Source of the DNA: Saxidomus purpurata
Taxonomy: Eukaryota > Mollusca > Bivalvia > Venerida > Veneridae
Assembly: GCA_022818135.1 (NCBI GenBank)
Contig: JAFMSR010000018.1
Coordinates: 16,901,037-16,965,036, forward strand
Length of the DNA stretch: 64,000 bases
Reading direction: 5' to 3'
Each line of letters begins with the position of its first letter. Position 1 is the stretch's first letter. The position numbers were made by a program, and so were the translations under genes. Below the pieces are notes generated by a model. The model made no database searches. It worked only from the letters and a program-made list of their open reading frames with translations, and was not told the DNA's origin. Below, piece after piece: positions 10,948-22,640 of this stretch.

Positions 10948-12308
10948 ACAAGAGGGCCATGATGGCCCTTTTCCCCCCCCCCGGGCCCACCTCCTTTTCC
11001 CAGCACAAGTGCTTTTCCCCCTAGAAATCACGAAACACCTTTTCTGACAAATTTCCAGGATATTTGGGCGAAAAGTTACCTCTAGAGGTACATGCAGGCC
11101 GGGACCTAGTTTTTGACCCCAGATGACCCGTATTCGAACTTGAGCTAGAAATCATAGAAACAACTTTTCTGACAAATTTCCAGGATATTTGGGCTGAAAA
11201 TGTTACCTCTAGAGTATTAACAAGGCTTTTCCATATTTGGGCTCTGTGACCTAGTTTTTGACCCAAGATGACCCATATTCGAACTTGAGCTAGAAATTAT
11301 CGAAACAACCTTTCTGACAAATTTCCAGGATATTTGGGCTGAAAATGTAACCTCTAGAGTGTTAACAAGGTTTTTCCACATTTGGGTTCTGTGACCTAGT
11401 TTTTGACCCCAGATGACCCGTATTCGAAATTGAGCTAGAAATCATCAAAACAACATTTCCTACAAATTTCCAGGATATTTGGGCTGAAAATGTAACCTCT
11501 ATAGTGTTAACAAGGCTTTTCCATATTTGGGCTGTGTTCCCTAGTTTTTGACCCCAGATGACCCATATTCGAACTTGAGCTAGAAATCATCGAAACAACC
11601 TTTCTGACAAATTTCAAGGATATCTGGGCTGAAAATGTAACATCTAGAGTGTTAACAAGGGTTTTCCATATTTGGGCTCTGTGACCTAGTTTTTGACCCC
11701 AGATGACCCATATTCGAACTTGGGCTAGAAATAGTAAAAACAACCTTTCCGACAAATTTCCAGGATATTTGGGCTGAAAATGTAACCTCTAGAGTGTTAA
11801 CAAGGTTTCTCCACATTTGGGCTCGGTGACCTTGTTTTTGACCCCAGATAACCCATATTCAAACTTGAGCTAGAAATCATCAAAAAAACCTTTCCGACAC
11901 ATTTCCAGGATATTTGGGCTGAAAATGTTACCTCTAGTGTGTAAACAAGGTTTTTCCATATTCGACTGTGTGACCTAGTTTTTGACCCCAGATGACCCAT
12001 ATTAAGCTTGAGCTAGAAATCAACCAAACAACCTTTCTGACAAATTGCCAGGATATTTGGACTGAAACAGTAGCCTCTAGAGCCTTAACATGATTTTCTA
12101 TTTTTGGATCATGTGACCTAGTTTTTCATCCGAGATTACCCATATTCGAACTCGTCCGAGTAGTTACTGGGACAAACATCCTGACCAAGTTTCGTGACAA
12201 TTGAGGCAAAAATGTGACCACTAGAGTGTTAACGAACTAAGTGTGGACGGACGACGGACATTCATCGATCCTAATAGCTCACCCTGAGCCAGCTCAGATG
12301 AGCTAAAA
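10948..12308. mobile_element. Family A element, copy A1 (Helentron-like)
   Basis: Begins ACAAGAGGGCCATGATGGCC (hairpin GGGCCATGATGGCCC) and ends with a stem AGCTCACCCTGAGC / GCTCAGATGAGCT followed by TAAAAA. Between them are about seven units of roughly 185 bp, each with gacctagtttttgacccca, catattcgaacttgagctag and tttccaggatatttgggctg. Absent from the right duplicate, so it inserted after the duplication or was lost there. The cgctcacc block just after the hairpin, clear in A2, reads as a C-run here and may be a consensus error. Confidence 0.8.
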
Positions 12309-12474
12309 ATCCATCAAGGTGTGTAGACAAACTTTTGTGACAGACTGACAAACAGCATCAAATCTGTGGGTGGCATAATTATCTATAAACACATAAACAT
12401 GAGCTTTCATTAGCTATGAACAAATGAACTTGAATTGTTTTCATCTATGAACACATAAACTTGAATTGACTTAC

Positions 12475-12600
12475 CTGTGGGCCCTAACACTGCCAGCATG
12501 TTGCAACTGTTAGCCTCAGCATTGTCGAGGATGACCTTATCCCCAACTTTAACTGTCACATCACGCACCTGAAGTTCTGAATACTTCTCTCTGGTTCTCA
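12475..12600 (-). pseudogene. Copy of the ABCG Walker A exon (exon 1)
   Basis: Minus-strand translation gives KVILDNAEANSCNMLAVLGP, then TG split by a GTAAG donor. The live exon at the right edge (63928 to beyond 64000) has [11 protein letters not shown] at this place, so the copy has lost two codons and changed SGD to SCN. The frame stays open upstream (RTREKYSELQVRDVTVKVGD), showing exon sequence that lies outside the window for the live gene. The next two exons in this copy are destroyed, so the locus is a pseudogene remnant despite the open frame. Confidence 0.85.
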
Positions 12601-12886
12601 TATTTGGTGTGCCGACTTTTATCAATCTACCTTTCTCCCATTATCTGACATATGTCCAACTGGTCCAGATTACAGCATGCTGAATTTTAATAATCCTTCA
12701 CTACTGCAAGTTACTTGAAGTAAACAAAAAACAACTAAAATAAGTCATGTTTTACCTATTAGTAAGTTCTTTACCAGTTGTAATAAAAAAATACTCTACA
12801 CACTCTGATGATTTTATACTGTTTCATTAAGAAATAAAACTTTGATAAAGATCTGATGACTAGACCCGACTGTAATTAGGTTATCT

Positions 12887-13560
12887 AACAAGAGCACCGC
12901 CTGCGGTTACACGACACTCGTCTGATTTTATCCTTTTACGGTTCATTTATTACCATTTTTAAGTAACTGTGTCCTTGAACAAGAAAAACAATCCCAGAGA
13001 AGGTTCTTGTAAATAATTTCTAAACACTAAGTTTGGTCACAATACATGTAGTCCAATTGCAACTAAAGATATTGTACTTTTCTCATTTTCTATTTTTAGA
13101 AAAGAATGCTTGACCTTGACCGCATGAGCCCCAAACACAATTCAACAGCCTTTATTTATATGTATTACACACTTAATAATTTAGTTACATTATTTACTGA
13201 ATATATTACCGTGTTTCTATTCTTAGTTACAGTGACCTTGATCTTGGCCCCAGGAGCCCAAAAACACAACCCAATTAAAGATCTAATTAAATTCTTACTA
13301 CAAACAAAAGTTGGTTACATTATGTCAACTGTAACTAAAGATATTGAATATATTAGTTTTCCTATTTTGAGTAACAGTGACCTTGACCCAAGCAACTAAA
13401 AACAGAATCCAATTAATGATATTCATCAATACTTCCTATACACAAAGTTTGGTTGCATTATGTTCACAGGTACAAAAATAGTGTGCCTGTGTGTGAAACT
13501 TTCAAAGTTAAGAAGGGGCAATAATCCAGTGATAATACATGACAGGGTTATGTAACTTGT
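12887..13560. mobile_element. Family C element (AACAAGAGCACCGC type)
   Basis: Starts AACAAGAGCACCGCCTGCGG with hairpin CACCGC/GCGGT. It then has about three diverged units containing acagtgaccttgac, aacacaa(c/t)(c/t)caatta and aaagttggttacatta. The 5' layout matches families A and B. Its right end is not sharp. An open frame across the middle is only repeat sequence. Confidence 0.65.
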
Positions 13561-13734
13561 ACAACTCTTCGTTCTATTTTACATTTAATTGTGAACAGGT
13601 ATTTCAAGTTTAAAAGTGGCAGCTTTGGTAGTTTGCATGTAAGGGACATAAACGCAAAATTTAAAAATTCAGTCAAGCTGAAAATGACAAAGTTAAAAAT
13701 ACCCCCATCTCCCTAATGTATGACTCAAAAACCC

Positions 13735-15790
13735 ATTTTGTGAATCCAGCTAGACTTTTATGGAAATATGCATAATGTTTCTGTGCTATATAATCAACTG
13801 GCGGCAACTATATACCATATGTAAATTCGACCCAGCACCATCCAAAAGATTAAAGAAACAAGAAAAACAACTTAACAATTTATTAACCAATCTTGTGATA
13901 TAAATAGAATACACATACTATACAACACATTATTTAGTCCCATATCAATCACATGAATAATTAAGAGGTGTTAAAGCTAGATTTAAAAAACTTGGCATAT
14001 GGATATAGGGCTAAGTGGAGAGATTGGACAAAAATATATGTTCCTATGGAAACAGGAATAAGAAAAATTATCAAATGGAGTCTTGCCAAAACTGGGTACC
14101 ATGTTCTAAAGAGAACTTATGTAGCAAGTATTTCACTATAAACTATAGTATTTCACTATAAACTATTTAGAGCCACAGCATTCTGTGTTTGATGCATCAA
14201 AATAACATAATATTTATCAGAGTTTGTTTGCTCACTAAATCACATCGAAAAAACAAATAAAGTAAACTAAAGTAAAATCAGAGATTCTATCTAAATACAT
14301 TGTATAGTTGGGAAGCTATAAGGAGGGCCAAGTTAACCCCAAGTTGCTCATCTAAGTAAACAGCATTACATGTGTTCAACATATTACACTGTAGATCTGT
14401 TATAGTACAGTACAGAACTGTAATAATATATAACACTGTAGCCTTGTTATAGTACTGTACAGAACTGTAATGACAAATAGAGTCTCCGATACCACATGTC
14501 AGCTTCAAGAGACGCGTGAATAAAACTTTAATAATTATCACTTTGAACAGTTAAACACCTATTTGCCGGTTTACCAAGAAAAGATGGGACTGGTTTCATG
14601 GATACACTTAAAATTACCAAAAGCAAAAATACAACAAGCTATAAATATTTAAGACATTAAATTTCTACAAATACATAGTTCAAATTTCAAAAACAAATAT
14701 ATTGTTTTCTTATAACACAAAGGCATGTACATCTTACATTTAAAGCGACTCTATTTATTTTCGCCCGAAACTGACTCAAATGTTTAAAGAACAGCAAGCA
14801 TACGGTTAAATGTTTGCTTTGTTCGTCTGCTGTTGTTACTATTGTAAATAGGGTAATTTTTGTGTGAGAAAAATTTCATGATTTGTGAGCAGACGGACTT
14901 TTTTAACAAATTTTAAATTCACGAAAGGAGAATTCTCTAATAGTAAATATATGTAAAATGAATCTTTTTTGAGATTAGCCAACTTAGCGAAGTGGGAAAT
15001 TCGAAAATCGTTAAAATAGCGAAAAATAAATCATCATGAATATTACTCAATTTTCAGTATAAGTCAAATGGATAGAACACATCCACTCAGCAATTTGCTC
15101 GCTTTCTCTTTATAGGTCTATTTTTTTTAAAAAGACTTCTTACTACAAAATATCTACCACATATTTGTTTTTTTATTATTAAGAAATATTTATGTTTTTA
15201 GAGTGCTTGTTCCTTTTTTATTCAAACCAAGAAGATAAATTTATTAAAAGTGATTTTGAAACTGTGTTGATATGTTCTCTGATAAGAAAGTTGAATTCGT
15301 TTTAATAGCTTCTCTAAATAATACTTTTTATACCCTAATATGTGACCCTATAACCGTAAAACTGACCCCTTGTTCAAATCCAAACCTAAAATTAACAATC
15401 TCCCTGAAACAAAATTTACTGTCTGAATTTGTTCATCTTTCAATAAGACAGCACCATTAATTGTTCACAGGGATCTCACTGAAAATTTACTGAATAACAA
15501 GCAGTGTAGATCATGATCAAACTTCAAAGGCAGAAAACACCTGCGGCTAGCAGGGTAAGATATAAAGTGCTGAACATTGGGTCACATTTGTGATTATTTT
15601 ATTTTCGCTATTATTGCTAATTTCCCAATTCACTAATTTAAAAATCTCAAGAAAGATCTATTTCACATAGAATAATAACTTTACAATTCTGTTTTTCATG
15701 AATAAGTCTGTGTGCTGGTAAATCGCGAATTTGTCACAGGAAAGTTACCCATTTCACAGTATACACTAAAACAGGCCTTTCTTTACAATT
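13735..15790. repeat. Second segmental duplication, left copy
   Basis: Near-identical to 33795-34440 plus 36360-37985: same phrases ccaaaagattaaagaaacaa, aacaatttattaaccaatct and gaattctctaatagtaaat. The right copy is interrupted by about 1.9 kb (34440-36360). No gene was recognised within either copy. Confidence 0.9.
14390..14480. repeat. Two units of a 43-45-bp tandem repeat
   Basis: Two head-to-tail units of gttatagtac(a/t)gtacagaactgtaat type. The same site in the right copy of this duplication (34440-34790) has expanded to about eight units. Confidence 0.8.
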
Positions 15791-15907
15791 AGTGAGTCCC
15801 TGACCCATACAGGCCAAGCATTTCATATGAAGCTACATGTATCCTTATTTTGAAGGCTTACACTCAAACATTGTAACCTGTTTTTGATTAACTGATTTTA
15901 TTTCCAG

Positions 15908-16096
15908 AGCACACTGCCTCTCAAAAACTTGAAAAAGGGAGACTACTATTGTGCAAATTATACTTCCAATGAATCTATGTACTAACTATCTTCACACTGA
16001 CCTTTAAAATCAAAAGAGGAAGTTAAAAGTATTGAAATGTATGAAAATACCAGTCAATTGAGCTACTCTATTGTACTCGTATTCAGGAAAATAAAG
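15908..16096 (+). pseudogene. Leader exon of the decayed nucleotidyltransferase copy
   Basis: Same acceptor (tttatttccag) and donor context (aataaag/gttt) as the leaders of the intact copies. It precedes a deletion that removed the first third of the coding exon. Confidence 0.7.
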
Positions 16097-16230
16097 GTTT
16101 GTTATTAAATGTTCTTTGTGTAGTTCAATTTAAAACAATACTTTAAAAGTTGTTGATACAATACTGCATATTAAACAGTAGATGAAAATCACACGGCCAC
16201 TTTTATTGTCTATTCTCATTCGGTATTATC

Positions 16231-16534
16231 CGATTCATAGAATGACCGAAAATAACCCCAAAAAACGAATAAGACCGGGAAACAGTTTATGCAGACAGAA
16301 AACAATTTGTTTTTCAAAAACTAATATCTAATTTACAGTTAAAGTGGATAAATGAAGAAAATTTATCGCTAGTACTGATTGATTATTCACTATTAACAAA
16401 TTATTTCATTTATTTAAAACTTGAATTATAAATTATACATTATCTTTTGAAAAAAAAGTTGTTTTCGGTCTGCATAAACTGTTTTTCGGTCCCTTTTCAG
16501 TCTTTTTCGGTTGTTTTCGGTCATTCTATGCACC
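16231..16534. mobile_element. 304-bp MITE with about 75-bp TIRs
   Basis: Terminal inverted repeats share CATAGAATGACCGAAAA, AACAGTTTATGCAGAC and GAAAACAA in mirror order. The flanks are identical 10-mers, CGGTATTATC at 16221-16230 and 16535-16544, which read as a target-site duplication. The AT-rich centre has no open frame. It inserted upstream of the broken coding part of the pseudogene. The superfamily cannot be assigned; 8-10-bp duplications occur in hAT, P and MULE-type elements. Confidence 0.8.
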
Positions 16535-16605
16535 CGGTATTATCAAACTAGAATGTGCCTTACAGCATCAATTTCTCATTTAAAGAAAACGTTAAAAATT
16601 CTACT

Positions 16606-16675
16606 CGTGAGGACATTTTTTTACTCAATAAAAGGAATATGGTGTAAAAATTGAGTAAAAAAAATGTCCGCATGA
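16606..16675. repeat. Inverted repeat at the pseudogene deletion junction
   Basis: Arms CGTGAGGACATTTTTTTACT(CAA) and TTGAGTAAAAAAAATGTCCG(CATGA) flank a 23-bp loop. The loop keeps leader-intron sequence (aatatggtgtaaaa), and homology to the coding exon resumes exactly at the outer end of the right arm. Confidence 0.8.
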
Positions 16676-18045
16676 ATTTAAATATTACTCAGATTAATAA
16701 GATGTAATATACTGTTAAAGATGATTCTTAAAACATTTATAAATCTTCATGGACAAAAACACATTACAAGTTACATGTGCAAAACAGCAATACCTTTATA
16801 TGTATGGAAGGAAAGTAATATTCTAAACTGTTTAAGATACTGTTTATCTTCACTTAATCAATGTATATTGTCAGGTAATTTTCTTTATTTCATTATACAT
16901 GGAAACAGTTTGATGGCTGGAAAAATCAATGTTGAAAACAGGCCTCAGTTACTTGAACAGATGTCAAACTTGATACGGCATACCGCTGCATATGTCTCCT
17001 TAGGATTCAGATTGATAACAGAAACTGCTGCTGAAGTTGAACATTATACAATGTACAGATAACAATCGCACATTCTCTATTGAAAATACTAAACAATCTC
17101 TAATATCTGCAGGAGGCCTATTATTTAATACTGCTAAACGATTTGGGATGCCATATTCTCAGTATCTGCTCAGTTTGAACAAAGGATGATTAGAGGCACA
17201 TATGCTTTCCTTGTTGCAGAATGTTGTTAATTTAGTCGGATATCACACTGAAGGAAATTTGTTTGTACAAGCAGCATGCAGACTTCGGACACCTTTCTTC
17301 TGTACTTCACTTGGATCTTTGATGGCATCCTATAACATTCAGCACAACAACCATTTGTCTGCTCAAACACTTGGATGGTTGTCATCAGGAATCAACTCAG
17401 ATGTCTCATCAGACAGGCTGAAGCTGGCTTCTATATTTTACTGCACAGGAGACATGGAAAGTGCAGCGTTCATGCTGAGAGATACTGAAGAACGGCACAA
17501 CAGACGTGTTGTTTAACCAGTATGTGGATGTTATCAACAGCCAGGATCTTTCAAAGAAGGATTCACAATTTTAGCAACCCACTACAATAAAGAAGCTATA
17601 AAGTACAGTACAGCCTTTTGTGTCAAATTTCTGCCCTCAGAAATAAACTGTGTTCTCAACGAACTTCAGTATGAGATGTTCCGATCTACAAGAGAGGAAC
17701 TGTTACACAGAGATGAGAAGGATGCCTGGATGGATTGGGCTGTTGTAGATTCTATTCTGTATCTGTATTTTCTTCTGTATAAAACCTTTGGCCACCTACA
17801 GAGAATACAAGCACAACAGGGAGTTTTAAATAATCTGGTCTTGATAACTCATGAAAAAAAACCTTCACCACAGAGAAACGGCCTGGAATCTGGTAGGGCA
17901 GTGTATGGAGCAAGAAAACAGACTGGATGATGCATTACAGTGTTACAGAAATTCACTTCATGTCAGGCAAACAAACAATGTTGCAAAAATTCATATATGC
18001 AACCTGCTTCGTCTCGCAAGGGAAAATAACTTGTTACCGAGATAG
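16674..18045 (+). pseudogene. Decayed Mab-21/cGAS-like nucleotidyltransferase copy
   Basis: Homology starts at gaatttaaatattactca, equivalent to residue about 245 of the intact copies, so the whole catalytic N-lobe (GS motif and acidic pair) is gone. Several frameshifts and stops follow: the frame at 16721-17062 carries the SYMCKT motif, 17202-17516 the QAACR to RDTEER block, and 17676-18045 the TPR-like end split over two frames. The canonical AATAAA downstream is also lost. It keeps a distinct version of the variable block near residues 395-418 (ends RFGMPYSQYLLSL). Confidence 0.95.
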
Positions 18046-18660
18046 ACAGATAAATGTGACAATTGTTGAACCCCTGATAAGCAGCCAACCCAAGGACCTT
18101 ACTCTTGTGGCCTAATAAAACAAGTTGCTGCGTCATAAACATGTTCTTGTTTCAAAAAAGACAAAGTTGTATGTAACAACAATGAAGCCTAAAAAATAGT
18201 CTGTTTTCTGGAAAACTACCTACCCTCTTTTTTACCCCGACCCAATTTTTTTATGACCCTGAAAAAATTAGCATCAAGAACATTTCTATTTTCATGGAAT
18301 TTGGTGTTGTCTTTGTCCGAAAAATATTTTCTATTGATTTCTTTCATAAAAATAACATCAAAGATCTAGTAATATGAATACCGTTATGGGTACCTATTAA
18401 ATTACAAGTTCAAATTTTAAAAAAATACCAACCGACCTATCTTCTTTTTTAGCATGTAACAGGAAACACACATATTTTTCGAAGGCCTGATAGTCCATGT
18501 TATAACCCTAATCAAGGTTAACCGATTACATAAACATAAAATGTATGGTGTGAACACTTACAAAATGTAACGTTTTGAATAAAGCAAACTAAAATAATAA
18601 TGTTTATTTCCCTGTCAATTGTAAAACAGCTACACTTGTACTGACATTGTAGTGGTCATA
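18046..18660 (+). repeat. 3' flank of the pseudogene copy
   Basis: Same sequence as follows copy 1 (cccctgataagcagccaaccc, then acaatgaagcctaaa). Homology ends near 18660. Confidence 0.8.
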
Positions 18661-19047
18661 TAGTTGGTTACATTATGTCAGCTCTTACTAAATATAAATT
18701 ACCAGTAATTTGTAAAACTCTTCCTTCATTCTATTGTACATTTGATAGTGAACAGGTATTCCACGTTTCAAAGTGATAGCTTTAATAGTATATACAATAC
18801 TATAATATATACAATTAAGTAAATAGAACGACTGTTTTAGTAGTTTCCGGTAATCGAAAATCGATTTTGGTAGATTCCGGTAAGAAAGTCGATTCCGGTA
18901 TTCAGTGTAACCGCTGTGTTATGGCCCTTGATATATCAAATATTGATCAAAATAGTGTTTGTTTTAATATTAAAATGGGTCGATTCCGTAAGTTTGCATT
19001 GACATTTCTATTGTTAAATGCAAGACGGTATGCATGAAAAAGTATTT

Positions 19048-19169
19048 GGTTCAAATGGAAATATCCGTCACTTGGGGTACATTTAACTGTTTCGCGGGAA
19101 CTCGAAAGAGCGTCGTTCCTGCCAAACCAGTAACCCCCAGTGACGTGACGGATATTTCGATCTGAACCA
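19048..19169. repeat. Family H foldback, copy 1
   Basis: GGTTCAAATGGAAATATCCG pairs with the reverse complement of CGGATATTTCGATCTGAACC about 80 bases later, and inner segments (aactgtttcgcgggaa / ttcctgccaaaccagt) also pair. Related to copies at 54538-54646 and 54878-54980. Confidence 0.8.
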
Positions 19170-20758
19170 CTTGCTTATGGAAAAAAAACTAATGATGTCG
19201 TCTATTTAAATGAATTTGAAGTCTCACATGTCTCATACGATTTCTTAATTACTGTTGAAAGATTACGCAACTGCGTACATAATTATATAATTATTATTCT
19301 AATTTATTACGTTTCTCAAAAAAACTTACTATCGTCAGTAAATTGCTTGGAAATATTTTACCCTTTTTAGACCAATATAATTTTCGCATACACTTTAGTA
19401 AGTTGGACATCAATGAAGAAACATCTTTTCATACAGTACTATACTAACAACCATGATAAATGTAGACAAATGCAATCCCTAGAATATATATTATTTTGAA
19501 AGTAATAAAAGAAAATTAATTATGAAAATAGTTCTAGATCATTTGATTATCCGATCGAAAAATATTTGAACCAGTTTGCTGAAGATCGGATGAGAAATGT
19601 TCGACCTTGAGCAGACAAAACTATTTTGATAAATGTTTGGTGTTTCAAGGGCCATAACACAGAAGAGACTTGGATATTTTGCTGGTTATCGAATTTGGCT
19701 AAGATATCTGGCCCAGGAACTTTTTGTAGCAGGTGATCAAATAACTCATCCCGTGTATAAACGGACGTATAAAACTCTTACAGAAAACAACATAAAACTG
19801 ATATTTCAATCAGAAAAAAAAGCTTTCTCATTTACAAATGTCACAATTGTATATGATATTAATAGTTGACATACATGAACAGTAGATAACTGTTTCAATT
19901 CCTTAGCCTTATCGACCTTATTTTAAGTTGAAATGTTGTTGACCACATCATTCACTTTTTAAGACAAACCCGTTCACTTTTCAAGACTACTCCGTTCACA
20001 AATATTTCATTCTGACTAAACCGTTCACGGGGACTGCACCGTCGTTCACACCACCGTTCACACCACGACCCTTATTTTCTCAAAGAAAATAAATGGATAT
20101 GTTATATTCGCCTTCAGACAGTAAAAAAGGGGTTTTCTGCATTATCAACTATCAATTCTAGGGACATACTTAGCACTGATCTGAATCTAAACGATAAATT
20201 ATGGTCGACTCCTCGATTCGAATTTCAAACGGATATCAGGTGTACCGTTTTTGTACAAATGCTGGTGTTTCGAATGCATGTCTTGTCAGTATCTGTGCTC
20301 AGGTTTATTCTATTGTTAGTCAGCGTGGACCCAAATTAACCTAAATAAAGGGTTTAAATACTAAAATTCAGTAGAAGTAAAGGACACCTACCTGCGGCAT
20401 TTTCCGTGTCCGCCATCTTGGAATGACTACTCCGTTTCGGCTACATGACAGTGGGAAATCCCCGAGACGGTAACGCCCGTATTTACTTAATATATTTGTC
20501 TTGGCGTTATTTGCATATACTAAGGCAAGTATTTTCTGATGACTTCTGGTTTTGCAAAACATTTACGCTGCGATTACTTATTTTCCTTTCTTAATGGATC
20601 ATGCCAGGAAGAATACACAAGCTGCGATTAGGTCAAGCTTGGATGATGAGAAATTAAAAAAATGTTTATCCGCGCCCAAATGAAAACCTTTCCAGGTGAT
20701 AACGCAGGTGCTTGTTTACTATTTCCGGTCTTCTTTTTTCAATTTGGACCTTTATTTT

Positions 20759-20792
20759 ATCACGGACCTATATGTGTATATAGGTCCGTGAT
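20759..20792. repeat. Perfect 15-bp-arm palindrome
   Basis: ATCACGGACCTATAT and ATATAGGTCCGTGAT separated by four bases, in AT-rich sequence (tttattttat before, tttatttt after). Stable hairpin; no T-tract or promoter context that would make it a terminator in a eukaryote. Confidence 0.85.
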
Positions 20793-21889
20793 TTTATTTT
20801 CATACGTACAAGTATGAAAATGCTGTTCTAAAATGAGAGAAAGGTAGTGTAATAAAGTTTAACTGACAAAATTGAGATTAAAATGCATGTACGTTGTCAT
20901 GTAGATACGTAACTGCCACCGCACGTGCGCGACGTAATTCCTGTCATCTGTTTATTTTTGTTGATACAACAACAACGAAGCTATTTCTTTCTTAACATTG
21001 AAAAGGTACCTTAGAAACATTACTATATTTAACTTTTAATACTCACATGAGTTACAAAACTTGGTGTCAGATTCGAGGAATATAGGGTAGGTGGGTGTTT
21101 AACCAAACTTTAGAAAATTTGTTTCATTGTCACTGAACGACAGTGCTGAAAATGACTCCGTGACCTCTTTAAGTATAAACGTAGATTCTACATTGCATTT
21201 CTCATTAGATTATTATAGTCGTACTGATGAAGTTTTTCAAAGCAGATTAAATGATGAAATAGAATGTTGCAAAGCCAGAATGTTAACATTTGACACAAAA
21301 TTCTTTGTTAATTGCATAGGAGCTCGAGGCCGGGATTATGCTTTTTTCGGCTTTGTTTTTTCTTTTTACATTTATTTAAGAATCAAGCTAACAAAATATG
21401 ATCTTATTTTCCCCGGATCTTAACTTTTATATTTTACCTCTGAAGTACCCGGTAGACTGAAAAAAAGAGTATGCACCAACTAAATTGACGGCTTATTCAG
21501 TTCAAATAGTTCTTGGTGAAAAAAGAGACTTATACATATCATGTAATAACATAATAGGTACTTTACCAATTAAATGTCAAACCCCTAAATCCTTTTAACT
21601 ATGAGACATACAAATTTGTGTTTCAATTTTGTTGGATGGATATCATGTCAGAACTAACTCACTAATTTCATAGTTTTGACAAGTTTTCATAAAGCAGACC
21701 AAAATATTATCACTGTGTAATGATCGTCCATGTTTTGACCAGACAGTGTATGTGTAAAGTTCTGTACGAACTCAGATAGTAATTATTGCAACAATATAAG
21801 CCTAGGTCACAGTACAGCTAACACATCAGTAGTGACTTCTTATTTTTCCATTCATTAGTTGATTAAATGAGTATGATTAGCATTTTACT

Positions 21890-21995
21890 GCAAACTACCC
21901 ATATTAGGAAGCCTTACATTCAAACATTGTTACCTGATTTATTAAATTTGTGTTTTGATTAACTGATTTTATTTCCAGAGCACGATGTCACTCAA
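21890..21995 (+). other. Leader exon start of nucleotidyltransferase gene 2
   Basis: Homologous to the leader region of copies 1 and 3 (ctacccatattaggaagcct, then tgattttatttccag/AGCAC at 21979). Leader homology breaks at about 21995, resumes at about 23290-23500, breaks again, and the coding exon follows at 25659. It may no longer be the functional leader. Confidence 0.6.
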
Positions 21996-21999
21996 AAAC

Positions 22000-22640
22000 A
22001 AGAGGCTATAAGTCCCTCATCTGTGCACGCTTTAATTCAAGTGTTCAGAAGCTGGAATTAATGTCATCATACGCTGCTGACTACTTTGAATAAATACTCT
22101 ACAGACTGTAATGTGTAGTACTATAGTACTTTATGGTACTGTATGGTGCTTTAGAACCCCACAGTACTGTAGAGTTTAGTGACAATCCATTCGTTGGTTC
22201 ATGTGAAGAAGCCTTTTAAATGTTGTTGTTTTTTCTTCTATTTTTATTAATAGCAGCCCCTAGCTGTGTGTATTGGACTGGCAGCATTTCCTGGTTTTTG
22301 AAAGGGGACAGTGCACGAATGCTACAAAGCAAGTTTGGTGATATTCCATCCATTGGTTCATGGGAAGAAGCTGTTTAAAGTTTTTTTTCTATTTTTTGTA
22401 ACAGCAGCCCCTTTGGGCAACCGACCGGAGCCATTTCTTGTTGCTTTTTTAGGGGACAATGCAAGGATGCTACAGAACAAATTTTGTGACATTCCAACTA
22501 TTGGTTCATGAAAAGAAGCCGTTTTTTTTCTTTTCTTAGTAAGAGCAATCCCTGTGTGCACTCGACCATAACCATTGCCTGCTTTTTTTAAAACGGGACA
22601 ATGCAATGATGCTACAGAGCAAGTTAATGATTCCATTACC
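22000..22640. repeat. Family I tandem-unit repeat inserted in the gene 2 leader
   Basis: About four units of 110-120 bp, each with a phrase like attggttcatg(g/a)(g/a)aagaagc(t/c)g, gggacaatgcaa and tgctacagagcaagttt. Related sequence lies at 34800-35450. Open frames across it on either strand are repeat-derived. Confidence 0.7.

Larger units (their letters stand above)
2900..12620. repeat. Left copy of ABCG-intron segmental duplication
   Basis: Collinear with about 56120-64000. Shared in the same order and orientation are: the sequence left of the minisatellite, dead copies of three ABCG exons, the leader and coding exon of the nucleotidyltransferase gene, its 3' flank, family F repeat, and a gacttacctgtggg-type splice donor region. 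Left-specific additions are the expanded 44-bp array (2958-4806), 5427-6120, and the family A element at 10948-12308. The right copy has its own insertions at 57361-57743, 58427-58863 and 62773-63178. The left boundary is near 2900; no copy of the next ABCG exon (right position 55885-55985) is found further left. Confidence 0.85.
18660..21880. other. Unassigned sequence with foldbacks
   Basis: No gene recognised. Contents are one family H foldback (19048-19169), a perfect palindrome (20759-20792), and a plus-strand open frame (about 21127-21423, no ATG at its start) without recognisable domain. A ggccataac phrase near 18925 recurs at about 19650, suggesting an old repeat. Confidence 0.5.

Noticed and set aside
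11021..12000. Repeated minus-strand frames with [13 protein letters not shown] phrases
   Set aside because: They are the 185-bp tandem units of a family A element read in one frame; the same phrases occur in A2, with stops between units.
4918..12600. A second functional ABCG gene in the left part
   Set aside because: Exon 3 copy has a frameshift, stop and dead donor; exon 2 copy lacks half of Walker A; no downstream exons exist to the left.
13106..13399. 97-codon open frame with hydrophobic stretches
   Set aside because: It lies wholly in tandem units of the family C element and has no domain.
19633..19869. 78-codon open frame
   Set aside because: Overlaps sequence repeated elsewhere in the neighbourhood (ggccataac phrase); no domain and unlikely composition.
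21127..21423. 98-codon open frame
   Set aside because: No ATG at its start, no clear splice sites and no recognised domain; could be a lone exon but cannot be supported.
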